DNA of 64,000 bases from Liolophura sinensis (GCF_032854445.1 NC_088301.1:43137187-43201186); one strand, 5' to 3'. Counted from the stretch's first letter, positions 53,001 to 63,046 are shown. Program-made: numbers and translations. The notes: generated by a model from the letters alone, not told the origin.

Positions 53001-53132
53001 TTAGATGTATGAAATTGCGGAAGAACTTCGTTATCACTCGAGTGTCATGACTTACTTGACCAACAGCTCCAAAAACACCACATTGCTACAACAACCGACA
53101 AAAACGAAAAATATGGCCAATAACGTCTGCAT
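40770..53132 (-). CDS. SLC35B4: SLC35B4 orthologue, 10 coding exons (gene-level entry)
   Basis: This is a nucleotide-sugar transporter of the SLC35B/YEA4 group. The family moves UDP-xylose and UDP-GlcNAc into the Golgi/ER lumen in exchange for UMP. The exons give about 331 residues, the length I recall for human SLC35B4. Landmarks in order: GCCSNVVFLELL (exon 1), LFVAVQGFVF (exon 2), NISMPLHMIYRS|GSLIAN (exons 3-4), TFALFMSARMGIYQE (exon 7), HLLPLPGFLLLSHDIY (exon 8) and LTTECTSLTVTMVVTLRKF (exon 10). About ten membrane segments are expected. All exon phases agree except exon 3, which is one base short. Exon 2 has two mutually cancelling shifts. The start Met at 53132 has A at -3 and sits where the family starts. 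The gene is convergent with CPED1. Introns 1 and 6 carry mobile elements. Confidence 0.95.
41552..41627 (-). CDS. SLC35B4: SLC35B4 coding exon 9
   Basis: Acceptor CTGTTTCAG, donor GACTCA|GTATCC (weak). 76 nt. It reads EPIVIPVLMLSIPKMWIYLA, then GNVMTQ. Phase matches on both sides. Confidence 0.88.
41680..42020. repeat. Degenerate 30-33-bp tandem repeat
   Basis: CTGATGTACATGTAC followed by (A/T)ACA(C/T)AGTAT recurs about eleven times with indels in SLC35B4 intron 8. Each unit contains TACATGTA or a close variant. Confidence 0.85.
42692..42767 (-). CDS. SLC35B4: SLC35B4 coding exon 8
   Basis: Acceptor TGACTTCAG, donor GCATCAG|GTAAGC. 76 nt. HLLPLPGFLLLSHDIYHNVL matches the family's HxLPLPGF...DIY block. 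Confidence 0.94.
43035..43110 (-). mobile_element. SINE head, reversed
   Basis: On the minus strand it reads GGGGCCTCTGTGGCTGAGG, then GCATAGCATGCCAGCAATG, related to the heads at 13792 and 25300-25375. The body is missing or replaced. Confidence 0.5.
43156..43265 (-). CDS. SLC35B4: SLC35B4 coding exon 7
   Basis: Acceptor GTGTTTCAG, donor TATAAT|GTGAGC. 110 nt ending in phase 0. GIAILTFALFMSARMGIYQE and the loop VYKKYGKHPGEAMFYN are close to the human sequence. Confidence 0.96.
43560..43945 (-). mobile_element. tRNA-headed SINE (CACTCACTC-tail family), reversed
   Basis: It is the reverse complement of 56070-56435: a box-B-like GGTAGATCCAGGATCAATCC, then GGAGTCACACCT, GGTTGACCCGTATCAGTATA, GTGGAAATCCGTCCTGCAAC, and a 3' end with TTGAGTACGATGTTAAATCC. 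Compared with the + copy it has small indels. Confidence 0.88.
45062..45957. mobile_element. 896-bp element with terminal inverted repeats and TA duplication
   Basis: The left end CTGTAAATACCTTTTTAT (45062 on) and the right end, read on the minus strand, CTGTAAATGCCTTTTTAT (45957 backwards) are inverted repeats. Each is flanked by TA. Subterminal parts also correspond loosely (TTCGCGG-type phrases near both ends). There is no transposase frame, so it is a non-autonomous TIR element (MITE-like). The TA target suggests the Tc1/mariner superfamily. It lies in SLC35B4 intron 6. Confidence 0.75.
46524..46599 (-). CDS. SLC35B4: SLC35B4 coding exon 6
   Basis: Acceptor TGTCGCAG, donor CTTACAG|GTGAGT. 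76 nt leaving one base over. A polar loop SSASQKDYSEAEWQ runs into a membrane segment. This loop is variable in the family, so the call rests on splice sites and phase. Confidence 0.82.
47378..47459 (-). CDS. SLC35B4: SLC35B4 coding exon 5
   Basis: Acceptor CATTTCAG, donor GATATG|GTGAGT. 82 nt ending in phase 0. RYTATKYLSVFLITLGIILC is the membrane segment after LKNR. Confidence 0.92.
47670..47719 (-). CDS. SLC35B4: SLC35B4 coding exon 4
   Basis: Acceptor CTTACTTAAG, donor GAATAG|GTAAGT. 50 nt. GSLIANLVLGVVILKN is almost identical to the family block. Confidence 0.94.
49417..49590 (-). mobile_element. SINE fragment, reversed
   Basis: Reverse complement of the tail block seen at 50637-50866: TATAAGTGAAGTATTCTGGA preceded by a GCTGCCATCA-type block and the body phrase GGGAAACTCTGCCAGCAAAC. 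The head is missing. Confidence 0.6.
49712..49813 (-). CDS. SLC35B4: SLC35B4 coding exon 3 (one base short)
   Basis: Acceptor TTTTTGCAG, donor GATCG|GTAAGT. 102 nt where 103 are needed. The start reads HYAKMV in one frame, and the rest (MFFVVQVTNNVVFAFNISM) in another. The break is at GTAGCATG (49797-49790). An acceptor 20 nt further in (AATGGTAG, exon from 49793) would restore frame but lose seven residues. Confidence 0.85.
50028..50141 (-). CDS. SLC35B4: SLC35B4 coding exon 2 (two cancelling shifts)
   Basis: Acceptor TTAATTGCAG, donor GTCAG|GTATTT. 114 nt. As sequenced the exon is open and in phase with both neighbours. Between the GGG at 50131-50129 and the TTTT at 50100-50097, however, it reads QWKHHHIFAV, while the next frame there reads SGNIITFSQF, the conserved family sequence. 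LFVAVQGFVF follows in the main frame. Confidence 0.9.
50365..50460 (+). mobile_element. Possible LINE ORF2 C-terminal remnant
   Basis: An open frame at 50195-50506 contains ISFSAPVLWNSLPRTF. The motif (S/F)xxPxLWNSLP is typical of the region after the reverse transcriptase domain of non-LTR elements. Nothing upstream in the frame supports a longer element, so at most this is a short relic. Confidence 0.35.
50637..50866 (+). mobile_element. tRNA-headed SINE, about 230 bp
   Basis: GCTAGCGCAGCGTAATGACC head, CCTCTCACCAATGCAGTCAC, GGGTTTCCCCTGGGCCCTGC, GTATAAGTGAAATATTCTGG and a CAATCAATAAATAAATAAA tail. It matches the body at 13792-14056 and the reversed copy at 55456-55682. Confidence 0.88.
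51784..52356. mobile_element. Long foldback element (inverted arms of about 240 bp)
   Basis: The left arm 51784-52035 and the right arm 52110-52356 are inverted copies. Examples: CAGCTCACCAAGCATGAAAA at the left against its complement near 52345-52325; AATAAAATACATTTGTACCA against AATAAAATACAATTGTACAA on the minus strand of 52280; GTTTCTTTTGAAAC and ACAGATAATAAACA also recur inverted. A loop of about 75 bp separates them. I see no coding frame. It could be a foldback/MITE element or a long hairpin source of small RNAs. Confidence 0.9.
53056..53132 (-). CDS. SLC35B4: SLC35B4 coding exon 1
   Basis: ATG at 53132, donor GTCAA|GTAAGT. 77 nt. MQTLLAIFFVFVGCCSNVVF and LELLV form the first membrane segment with the family's GCCSN motif. 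An in-frame TAG lies further upstream and no other Met intervenes near it. Confidence 0.93.
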
Positions 53133-53614
53133 GGTAGATTCAGGAAGATTCTTCCCACTTAAGGCACTCGCACTCCGCCAGGCTATAACACAAAAGTACT
53201 AGTGCCAGTACCGTTATCTTAAACCTAAAAAACTGCCCGTTTGCGAGAAGCGGATTCTACACCAAGAGCTTGGCAAGAAGCTCGCAACTGGCATGACTTG
53301 TAATATCTTTTACGACAACTATTTTTGGGTTTTGTATTACACGTAATGACATCAATAAATATGGACTACTCGCTTTCGTAACGGTTCACCACGCGTAGAA
53401 ACGACATGTGCTGTTGGTAACCGGAAGTCAATACGTAATGAGTTTAGCCTCTTACTCCATTGAAAAATATTTAAAATTGCTCAATTTGCCCTCTTTTTGT
53501 TTTAATTGTAACTTAAATTACATTAGCACACATTAAACAACAGGTTTATAATATTCTTAGAAACTGATTATACAAAAATTAAAGAATTGAAAATCATACG
53601 AACTGAATTTAGCA
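53133..53614. promoter_or_regulatory. Likely SLC35B4 promoter, possibly bidirectional
   Basis: 482 bp upstream of the SLC35B4 start with more CpG than its surroundings (for example near 53160-53410). It has an ETS-type site CCGGAAGT at 53421-53428 and ACGTAATGAC near 53341. ETS sites are frequent in TATA-less bidirectional promoters. On the other side, at 53615, a short open frame begins that could be the 5' exon of the PCTAIRE gene or of another transcript. Confidence 0.45.
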
Positions 53615-53665
53615 ATGCTGGAAGGAGCCTCTCAAAGATCAAAAGATGTTGTGCGAGAGATAAAG
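53615..53665 (+). CDS. Speculative 5' exon of the PCTAIRE kinase gene
   Basis: The short frame MLEGASQRSKDVVREIK (17 codons, phase 0) ends at AAAG|GCAAGT, which fits the consensus of a GC-AG donor. Phase 0 also fits the acceptor in front of AGG-ATG-ATG at 60426. No homology is recognised and the exon could equally be untranslated leader or chance. Confidence 0.2.
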
Positions 53666-55455
53666 GCAAGTACACTGTCAAGGTGCAAGTCTTTGAAACG
53701 CCGTTTTGTTTTCTGTACGTGATGTGTTATGTCTCACTATTGAAGCGAAATTGTATGTAACATATGTAAACACAGGACACTAATTATGTTGAGTCGAAGT
53801 TTATGATATATTTCGTTCGGTTTTTAAAAGCAATGCCGGTATTGATTTTTTCATGTTGTATCGTAAAGATATGTTTTTCAACGGTTTGCAATTACGGAGA
53901 CTTTTTAATTTTGGGAAATCACAAAATTTCCGTCCTTACCTTATTTGGTAGATTTGAACTGTATGGAAATCAAAGAATTATTGCTTTTGGTTTTTTTTTT
54001 AGATTTATAATGGCGCACATGTTCCTTAATTTGATGAGTAACACATTGATCTCCCTTGGTATAGAGACTGATTTAACCACATTAACGAAATTTAGAAGTG
54101 TTGGAATATACAAACAGATGATAATTTTAAGACAAGAATTAAAAAAAAAAACAAAAAAAAAAACGTAACAAATATAATCACAATTCATGCTTTTTGTGTA
54201 CAGATCATATACATGTACGTTTCAGGTGTAACTTTTATCATATTATGGCATTAATTAATATGAATTTGAGACCATGCACATCTGGGCACTTCACTCACAT
54301 GAGGCAGCAGCAAACATGAAGAGATGACATGTTAAGGTATAGAGAAATGAACAAGGTGGGACGATATTATCAGAAGTATGCCAAATGTTACCTGGAAATT
54401 GCAGTATGTTAAGCAACAGAACAATCTGCACAGAGGCTGTAAATTGAGAAAGTCAATAAGACCTGGCTTTGGACTCATGAGTATGGGAAACAGAATTTGT
54501 ATTACCTCACATGCTGTTCTGGCAATGTTTTCACCACCATTCCTGAGCGAGTTAAGCATGTTGGTGCTAAGCAAAACAGCAGTAGAATGTATGTTTGTTT
54601 GCAATTCCCAGGTGCTCTATGCGAGGTATATGTGGAGTGGAACATAATTTAAAGCTGTACATAATTTAAAGCTGTACATTTTTCATGCAACATTGAACAG
54701 TTAAACGTGAATTGCAATTATTTTGGATGTGCTACTATTATTTTCAAAATGAGAGTCATAGTCATATGGGTCACACCCTGTCAAATCAGCCAAAAAATTT
54801 TTCATATACAGTGATCGCTTGGATTATTTGGGAATATTCTTAAACATACCTAAGCATAAATGAGGAAGGTTTGCCAAGTTATATCTGCAAATTCTAAGTG
54901 GCTTTTGAGCCCTTTAGAAACACCATGTACTGTTCATTATTGACAGTCTCAAAATGCTTATTTGTTCTGGAATCATATTTAGTTGACTGTAATTACCCGT
55001 TCAAGGGTGCCAAAGGACAAGAAACCTACGTTGTGGGGTTTTCCTAGCCAGGCCTTCAGAATATGGCCTCGGAAAAAGAATATGTTCAATACTTTTTGAG
55101 ATAATAGCCCTTAAACATCACACTTTGATTAATGCTTTTGGTAAATTTGGTTATTTCAGTGAGCGATAGGTCAGGTGAAAAATTTAGGAAATCTTTGTTA
55201 CCTGGTTATTATTATTTAAGTACAAGGTCATTTGCACTTCAAAGCTTTCTCTTTGATGTTGCTGGTGTCTTAACTGTGCTCCATTATTGTCCAATATTTC
55301 GGATATTTAATTTCCAATGCACTCTGAGCCTATTGGCTTAAACTGACATGCATATTTTTTTAATTTTTCCCCCTTTGTGCCATGTTTGAGAATTACTTCA
55401 TATTAGATGCTTGAAGATATTTCTTAAAATTGAAATTGAAGAATTAGATGTTAAA

Positions 55456-55682
55456 TTTATTTATTTGATTTGATTGGTGTTTTAACGCTGTACTTGGCCA
55501 TCATTACGGTGGGAGTAAACCAGGTCTGCCTGGGGAAACCCACGACCATCCTCAGATTGCTGGCAGACCTTCACACTTATACCTGGAGAGGAAGCCAGCA
55601 TAAACTGGACTTGAGCTCACAGCGGCATTGGTGAGAGGCTCCTGGGTCATTAGGCTGTGCTAGTCCGTTAACCAACTGAGCA
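55456..55682 (-). mobile_element. tRNA-headed SINE, reversed
   Basis: Reverse complement of the 50637-50866 family: the A-rich tail appears as TTTATTTATTTGATTTGATT, then GGTGTTTTAACGCTGTACTT, GGGGAAACCCACGACCATCC, GGCATTGGTGAGAGGCTCC and the head AGCACAGCCTAATGACCCAG on the minus strand. Confidence 0.88.
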
Positions 55683-56069
55683 ATTAAATATTAAATGGTT
55701 GTTTGTCCATCAGTTTGTGAAGGTGGTTGGCTTTTGGTGGCTGGGTTTGGTTTGGATCAGTGTGTTCTATTCTACAATCAGGTAACATTAGACTTTACGT
55801 TTTAGAAGACAAATGCATACATTTAGTTTATATTATGTGATCATATGAAACTACATGGATTAACCCATTTATTTCTCTCAGATTCAGTAGATTTATGTAA
55901 ATTCCTATCCAAGATCTTGAAAGACATTGAAACTTGCTAGCAACTAAGAAATCTGTTTTAGTATATTTATTTATTTCTAAAAGAAGTTAACATTTATTAT
56001 TCATATGAAATTAATAATGCATACGGCCTTCCTGTGTGCCATAATACATGCTGTCAGTAATTAGCTTAT

Positions 56070-56435
56070 ACCGGCCCGGATAGCACTGTTGGTAGAGCGT
56101 GCGCTTCAGGACCGGTAGATCCAGGATCAATCCTTGATGGAGTCACACCTAAGACTTTAAGACACCTAAGACACCTAAGGCTTGGCGTTCAGCATGAAGG
56201 GGATAGTGCAACGACTGGTTGACCCGTATCAGTATAACGGCTCAGGCGGGGCGGCTTACTTGCCTTCGGTAGGTTGTCTCAGTGAAGCAGCATTAAATAA
56301 AAGGAGCGGTGGAAATCCGTCCTGCAACAAGGTGGCACATTACACTTACATGCACCCTAATGATTCCTTCGTCGTCATATGACTGAAAAATTGTTGAGTA
56401 CGATGTTAAACCCCAAGCACTCACTCACTCACTCA
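56070..56435 (+). mobile_element. tRNA-headed SINE (CACTCACTC-tail family), full length
   Basis: Head GGCCCGGATAGCACTGTTGG with box A TGTTGGTAGAGCG, box B-like GGTAGATCCAGGATCAATCC, body GGTTGACCCGTATCAGTATA, and 3' end GATGTTAAACCCCAAGCACT followed by CACTCACTCACTCAG. The inverted partner is at 43560-43945. Confidence 0.92.
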
Positions 56436-59044
56436 GTAATTAGTTACATTATTTTGGGCACTCCCTGACGCTGTAATGCCATATGTGTCATTACTGATGC
56501 AATAGAGGTCATTAAATGATCATCAGAATTGGCATTATTTTAACTTCACATGGTTAAATACATGTAAATATTTTGTGCACCATATGATCATTAAGGATTC
56601 GTTCATACTACTCTTCACGTATTAGTATGTTTTATCTGTATTTACGTGGTTAGCTGTTATGTGAATCTGAGGACTGTTTTCTGTGCAGCTGCAGTGAAAT
56701 TGGCATTACAGATAATATTTTATGCTGTACATGTACATATATACATCATTATCAGTTGACATGAACTTCAGGAATATAGTGTACAGTGTAGGTGTGGGCT
56801 GTGGTATTTGTGGATATGTATTTGTCCAGTGATAATAGGTGTGTCATTTTTTTTTCAACAGCTGTTGTTGGCAAGTGTATGTAATTGTACTTTTGATAAT
56901 ACCTCCAACTGAAAATTACATGAGTTTACATGCAGATTAGTGATATGTATGTTATATATAGATTAGAGATTTTGTTTTAGCCAGGTAAACAAAAATTAAG
57001 AATAGCGATTTGGGTTCACAGTGTACACTATTTATGTTATATTTATGCATGTAACTTCTCCAGGTGAAAACTAGGTTTTTATTATTGATTCAAGTTTGGT
57101 GACTGAAAAGTTGGCTCCATTTTCTCAGAGTTTTCAGACATTTAAGTGCAAGGTTTTTTTATTCTTTGTCACTGTTAAAGAGCTTCACCAGAGTCAGAAC
57201 ATTTCCACCTGAGAGGAAGCGTTACATGTGCTGATTAACCAAATTGTGGAGGTGGGGGTTGTGGTGTATTAAATATTGTAAGTCTTTTGAACCTTAGATT
57301 TAGCTCCCTTCCTTAGGACTTGCATTGTATATACTGTGATTCTAAAATCTTGGCCTTTTTTCTCTTGATTCAGAGGTAGTTGTTCAAAATCCTGAATTAC
57401 AAAAATATTTCCAAAAAGTGCTACATGTAAGAATTTCATCAATCTGGTTATTTGTCTACCTGATTTGTGGATACACTGACTCCTGTAAGCAGAGAACCTG
57501 GATAAGATTTTGAGTTGGGTAATGAAATAATCTCTATATTTGGTAACCTGTGGGTAATCTTTGAATTATGCTAATTATCCTAGACTTAAGACTTGCTGGC
57601 TCATAGTTAGTGTTCTGCAATATGTTAAATGCCTTGATGTCTTCAGAAGTGAATTGCAATGTACCTTCACCTTCAAGTGACCATCCTCCAAATAATAGGA
57701 AGACAAGACTATTTAAGGATCAAGATAATATTATATGTAGTCTAAATATCATTAGTATATAGATGTGTTTAACCTTTATAGGTGAGCAAAGTGTCAGTCA
57801 TGTATTGCTTAGTTTGGCCATACATGTATATGATATCCTAGTTGTTCCTAAGAGCCCCTGGTTACTTTCCTGTCATACATGTAGGTGTTCTTCGTTAGCT
57901 GTCTTTCCAGTGCACCCTTGAGCCTTTTGACAATTTGATTTGGGAAAAGTGTTGTAGGTTTTAACCTTGTCTCAAGCCAGACTGGTATGCATGTTATTAC
58001 CATGGGATTTGGCAGTGGAACTTGGTCGGTCCAGGTTGTAGTCTTGTTTTATAGATTCATGTGTGGATTGTGTGACTGTTGACTGGTTCAAGAGCATGTG
58101 TGTGTGTGTCTGGGTAAGTTATCATGCAGCAGATTCCGGCATTGATCCTTGTCCAGTTTAGTGCCCTTCTGTTGGAGCTTTGAGACAGAATAGGACCACA
58201 ATAAATTAGCTAATGTTGTATCTGTCTGCCATTATCCTTGGGCTCCCTAGTCCGGTATTGATTTTGGGTCATTTCTGGTCCAGACCAATGTTCATTCAGG
58301 TTTCTTGGAATGTTCTTTGCGTATAGCGTGTGAACGGATCAGGGAAGGTATGTAGGAAAATTGGCTGTCTTCAGTGTGTTAATAATGGCATGACTGGCTT
58401 TGGTTATCGGAAGCATTTCCCAGTGTATACTTCCTTAGTAGGCTTAAGTAGCAAGATTGTGTACATGTGCATGTGCTTATGGTGGCTGGGATTGACCTAG
58501 GGGGTTTGAATCAAGCAAGTCAGGTTTCCACTAAAATATTCCTATAGTATTAGTATTCATGTATCCGTACATTATGATTTAACCATGATGTAGATGTAAT
58601 CAGCTTGTTGCGTAAATTGTGTGTAATTGTATGATAATGTCTTATGTATACAGCATAAAATATTAATGTTGTGGAGATGAATGTCATATGTTCCACTTTA
58701 GTAATCTACAACATTTGTAGACAGTGTACATGTAAACCAACAGTGTATAGTTGTAGATTGACCTTGATAGGTTTTATAAATACATGCAAGCTGGATGGGT
58801 AACCTTAAATCATCATATTTAGACCATGCAGTATTATCTGCCGGTGGTAACAGTGATGGTACTAGTAATGCATGTATAGTGTGCATTTGATTGCAATTTT
58901 CAGTTTAATTATAGTATTCAATGGTCAAGTACTATCAAAAGCTACTGTGTGAACAGGTACAGGTACATACAGTTGATACAACGTTTACAGCTAGACATTT
59001 TATATATACATGTATATGTGTATATGCTACATCTTTTAATAAAC

Positions 59045-59160
59045 TTGAGGAAATGTGTGGGTTCCCTGAGCTCTGCCCACTTTCGTCCCACAATAACGCT
59101 GGTCGCTGTCATATATAAGTGAAATACACTTGAGTATGGTGTAAAACAGCAATCAATAGA
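59045..59160 (+). mobile_element. SINE 3' fragment
   Basis: GGGTTCCCTGAGCTCTGCCC, CACAATAACGCTGGTCGCTG, TATATAAGTGAAATACACTT and AACAGCAATCAATA match the 3' half of 50637-50866. Confidence 0.7.
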
Positions 59161-60425
59161 CCATTAAATACACAAATATACATTTAATGCATTTAATATA
59201 TATATATATATATTTATATATTATACATGCATATACAACTCCAGACCTGTAAATTAAGGTCAAATAATTTTTTTAGACATGAGAATTTAAATTACTGACA
59301 GTCGTGACATATTATGAAGAGTTCAGTTTTCTGTGCTGTCCATTGATAATAATGCACTTCATTTTTTGTACCAAATACATGCATGTGCATGTACGTGGAC
59401 AGGTTGAAAGTTGTCAGACCATGCTTCTGAATTGATTCAGATATATGCTAAATGTAGACATATTGTGATTTCTGTAACTTCGACATAGATCTGTCAGAAG
59501 AAACATTTAGTGGGTTTAATTAGTTTTCAGTGGTGAATGTTTGTTCATTCAAATATGGTCATCAAGAGTTAACCATCAATTTCATGCTAGGTTGATAATA
59601 TGTTTGTAAATTGAGAGTATTGTTTATGTTCATACATGTACATGTATTACCTGTAGCTTTAGCACATGGTATCTTACACAGTTTTGTAGAGTTACATACG
59701 TGTACAGCGTGTGAAAATCTTGGGAAAGGTCACCTTGAGTCTGCAATTATTCTGTAATTATCCCTCTTCATTTCTGTAAACCACCTGTTTATGTACTTTC
59801 CTTCTTTAGCCAAAATGAAACCAAACAGCTCTTTGATAGGTCTTTGAAATATGTCAAAAGCTGTTTATCCTTGGATGAGGTAGGTTAATATCTAAAGGTC
59901 CTGCCAAAGGTTACTTAAATGATCAGAGCTTAAGCCTTATGGTGATGTATGGAGTTAGTGTGAAAACATGTCAGGGTTACATGCCTGTATTGAATTTGAA
60001 CTTTGTCAGGTTGAGTCTGAAATACTGACATTTTAGTTTACTGTACTATTCCATAAATCTTTTCTTGACCTTTGGGTTATCTACATTACGCATTGCTCTA
60101 TCAGAGTAAGTAGATAAAGTGTTGCTTGTGATATTAGGACAGATTTGTGTATATATCTAGAACAGGATCATCTGAATACATTTACCTTTAATTTATGCAA
60201 AGTATGTATGTGGAAATTGTGCTAATGCTGATAGTCTTATTATTTCAGGTGACTCCAAAATGTTGACAAACTAAGCAATAGTATTTCATGATCAATGTGT
60301 GTAGCCCATGGGTCCTGTTTGCGGAACGGGTTGGCCACAGGACGAGCAGCAGTTACACTAAAGCCCGGTGAGGGCGTCGGATACAGGCGCCCACAGGCCA
60401 TGTCTTCACCTCCAGTCTCCCACAG

Positions 60426-60558
60426 AGGATGATGAAGCGCCTCAAGAGACGCATCTCACTCACCTTGAGGGGCAGCCATGCCATTAATGAGAGCCTTTCA
60501 GAGCTGGCTGAACAGCTCTCTGTCGAGGAAAATGGGGAAATAAAGGAGAACGGAGCAG
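60426..60558 (+). CDS. PCTAIRE kinase (CDK16/17/18 family), first recognised coding exon
   Basis: From ATG at 60429 it reads MMKRLKRRISLTLRGSHAIN, then ESLSELAEQLSVEENGEIKE and NGA, leaving one base at the donor GGAGCAG|GTGAGT. The pattern basic stretch, SLTLRG, ESLSELAEQ is the N-terminus of PCTAIRE cyclin-dependent kinases, closest to CDK17 as I remember it. These kinases act with cyclin Y-type partners in vesicle transport and neurite growth. The kinase domain lies past the window. The acceptor is taken as CTCCCACAG at 60425 because it follows a pyrimidine-rich run, but the exon could start further upstream with a leader (for example after GGTTGGCCACAG). The upstream frame has a TGA near 60369, so Met60429 is the likely start unless a spliced 5' exon adds to it. 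Confidence 0.85.
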
Positions 60559-61826
60559 GTGAGTACCTGTTACATTCCCACTGTACTCTTCCATACATTG
60601 GTAGTATTAACAGCTTATTTTCACATTCACTGGTGTTTGTGCACAGTGCACTATAAATACATGTGCTATGAGGTGACACAACTTAGGAAACACAGTCCCT
60701 ATTTTTTTAACCAGTGTGTCTTGCCAAATGCAGTGGACTTTCCTAATGACTTGATTACAGTGCACCCAGCCAGAAAAAATCCATAGCAAACATGTTCATC
60801 AATACTTAATTGTGGGCAAATGCGTGTGTGTGGAAATGATTTCAACGCATTACCCCATAATGACATAATGTGATGTCTACTCAGTTTACATACATGTACA
60901 TGCATTCATGATCTGTCTCACCTGCTTCACCATAGATTTGTCATTATTCACAAATTTGTCATTATGGCATTTTTCCAACAAAGACATAGTTAACTTCATG
61001 ATCTATGGGCGTTTAAAGGTCCAGGTGTGCAATAGCATCCTCACTAGGCAAGGAAAAAGGTTCTAATGTTATTGTTCTGTTATTCGCTGTTACTATTGTT
61101 ACTGGCTGTCAGTATTTTGCATCATTGCTGTTTGCATCTTCTTGTTACTGACACCTAATACTGAACTGCATGTACTCTTTTTGAGGTTATCTGTTTAAAT
61201 TACATTAGGAGCAGTTTATTTATTGATATTATAATGTGTCCCTCTTGCCTTTCTTATTTACCACAAATTTAGATTGACAGAGCTTATGTCTTCATCCCCA
61301 TGCCTGTAGTTTCTTCATGCATGTAGCTCATTAGTGCAGTGCAGCAAGATCTTACTCCAATCTTGGCCCAAAGGTATGCAGACTGTCAGTGTACGATCTG
61401 CGGACCATCCACCACTATTGTTCCCCTCATGCTTTGAGAAGCAAATGATCTGCAGACCATGGATGGATCAGAGTTCCTTATCATTTCTGAGATAGGCAAG
61501 GCAGACCCCAGTCTTTTATACGGTCAAGATACTGTTGATACATTGGTGAGCTTGTCTTACAGCTTTGATGCAAGTTCAGGCCACAATAACCCCAATTTGA
61601 ACATACAGTATGCATAATCCAGCTTTCTTATACTAGTGATAGGTGCTCTTGACATTACTGTTTTAATCTGTTCATGACAGCGGAAAGAATTGGATATCAA
61701 TGCGCTGTCACACAGTTTTACAGGAAATTAATATGGAATATTCAAGTCTAGACTGAGACTGGAATGTTTTGTTTTTCTAGATAATGTCATCATAAACATG
61801 TGTACAGATCAGGGTATTTTTTTTTT

Positions 61827-61950
61827 TTTCATTGCCGTTTTACATCGTACTCAAGAGTATTTCACTTGTCCGATGGCAGCTAGAGCTCGGGGGAAAAACC
61901 CATGAACATGTGCAGGGTTGCTGGCAGACTTTCCCACATATTTGACCGAT
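61827..61950 (-). mobile_element. SINE 3' fragment, reversed
   Basis: TTTTACATCGTACTCAAGAG, TATTTCACTTGTCCGATGGC and GGGTTGCTGGCAGACTTTCC correspond to the reversed tail and body of the SINEs at 55456-55682 and 49417-49590. Confidence 0.65.
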
Positions 61951-62732
61951 CATGGTATGATATGCTAATAATGATTGTTGAATTTTGTAGATTTGACCAA
62001 TTCATAGTATTGTTCTACATGGTTTTGTAAATCCAAAAGTGTATAAGTCAAGATTTAAGGGATAATACCGAGCTTGATCAATTAATACTATTTTGAATAA
62101 CTGGGACCTAGTCTGCATGACAAATGAAATACTAAGTTAAGTTTTACCTGGAGTTAGTATGTGCATTTGAGTGAAAAGCAGGACTATCATTAGTATGATC
62201 TGCTGTTTGGTTAATGCTGGGTGCCAAAAGAAAAGGGGCACAACTCTCATATTCCTCTCACTTGTGTGTAGATATGCACATACAGGTACATGTACTGCAT
62301 TCTCTTTGACTGTGCTATTTGTAAATGTAATTCTAACACATCTGCCAAATGCATACTACACAGAATAGAGTCGTCGAATGCATATATCGGACTGTATATG
62401 CCGTGATTTTTTCATGCGACCCAACACTGTTGCCGAAGAGTAATGTCATAGCGTTCAACAGGTTGTTCCAACCACAGGGAGGATAAGTTGGTATGGTGCT
62501 TAGTTTAAGGTTATTATGTTAAACTTAGGCAGACTTCTTACTCTACACTCGCTGAAAGATCTATATACACTTAGCAACCATGAAGTATAAACAATGAAGA
62601 ACGACCCCAAGTCTACATACACATGTCAATTTATTTATTTTGTTTTTCCACCGAAATTTTTGACGGATCATGTTGAGTCAAAAACATCCAGTCTTTATCA
62701 TTTTATGTGAAAAGTAAAATGGTCTTTTCCAG

Positions 62733-62808
62733 CGCCCAGACAAAAAGCTGACCTCTTTTCCGATGTTCGTATGACACACTGCACACGCGAATATCTAATG
62801 ACGGGCAA
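62733..62808 (+). CDS. Candidate unrecognised exon
   Basis: An acceptor GGTCTTTTCCAG and a strong donor GGGCAA|GTAAGT bound an open 76-nt stretch. Its frame fits the one-base remainder of the PCTAIRE exon and would add PRQKADLFSDVRMTHCTREY. It does not resemble the usual PCTAIRE linker, so it may be a lineage-specific exon or chance. Confidence 0.2.
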
Positions 62809-62848
62809 GTAAGTGTACGTGTATATCCACGTTGTGGGCTACATGTTG

Positions 62849-63046
62849 TCAGTGACAGCAAAAACAGTTGAGATAGCCAAGAGTTCGCATCTGAACAGTG
62901 GTAACATCCTTCGTACGTGTAGATAGTTCACCAAGTTCATTCATGCTGCTTGCTGCAGAAGCCTGATGTGTAGAGCTTGTCACCATGTTAGCTAAATATC
63001 CTTTCATGATTGCCATCTGTTGGTCGCTTATAAGTTTTATTTCCAT
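62849..63046 (-). CDS. Unrecognised 65-codon open frame
   Basis: It reads MEIKLISDQQMAIMKGYLAN and continues with a Ser/Thr-rich, mixed-charge stretch to NCFCCH-stop. Composition is protein-like and less AT-biased than the surroundings. CACGTG lies about 90 bp upstream of its ATG. No family is recognised. It may be a 5' exon of a reverse-strand gene or chance. Confidence 0.2.
   Translation of the reverse strand: MEIKLISDQQMAIMKGYLANMVTSSTHQASAASSMNELGELSTRTKDVTTVQMRTLGYLNCFCCH

Larger units (their letters stand above)
53666..60425 (+). other. Stretch between SLC35B4 promoter and PCTAIRE exon
   Basis: 6.8 kb, probably intron or upstream DNA of the PCTAIRE gene. It contains SINEs at 55456-55682, 56070-56435 and 59045-59160 and AT-rich filler. 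No conserved exon is seen. Confidence 0.55.

Noticed and set aside
53803-54168. 121-codon hydrophobic open frame on +
   Set aside because: It is AT-rich with a lysine run from poly-A at the end, no family match and no splice signals in a sensible place.
54378-54647. Overlapping open frames of about 90 codons on both strands
   Set aside because: No family resemblance, no supporting splice sites, and both strands are open to the same degree.
56074-56140. A tRNA-like sequence with box A and box B-like motifs
   Set aside because: It does not form a complete tRNA with anticodon and acceptor pairing that I can see, and it continues into a SINE body. It is a SINE head, not a tRNA gene.
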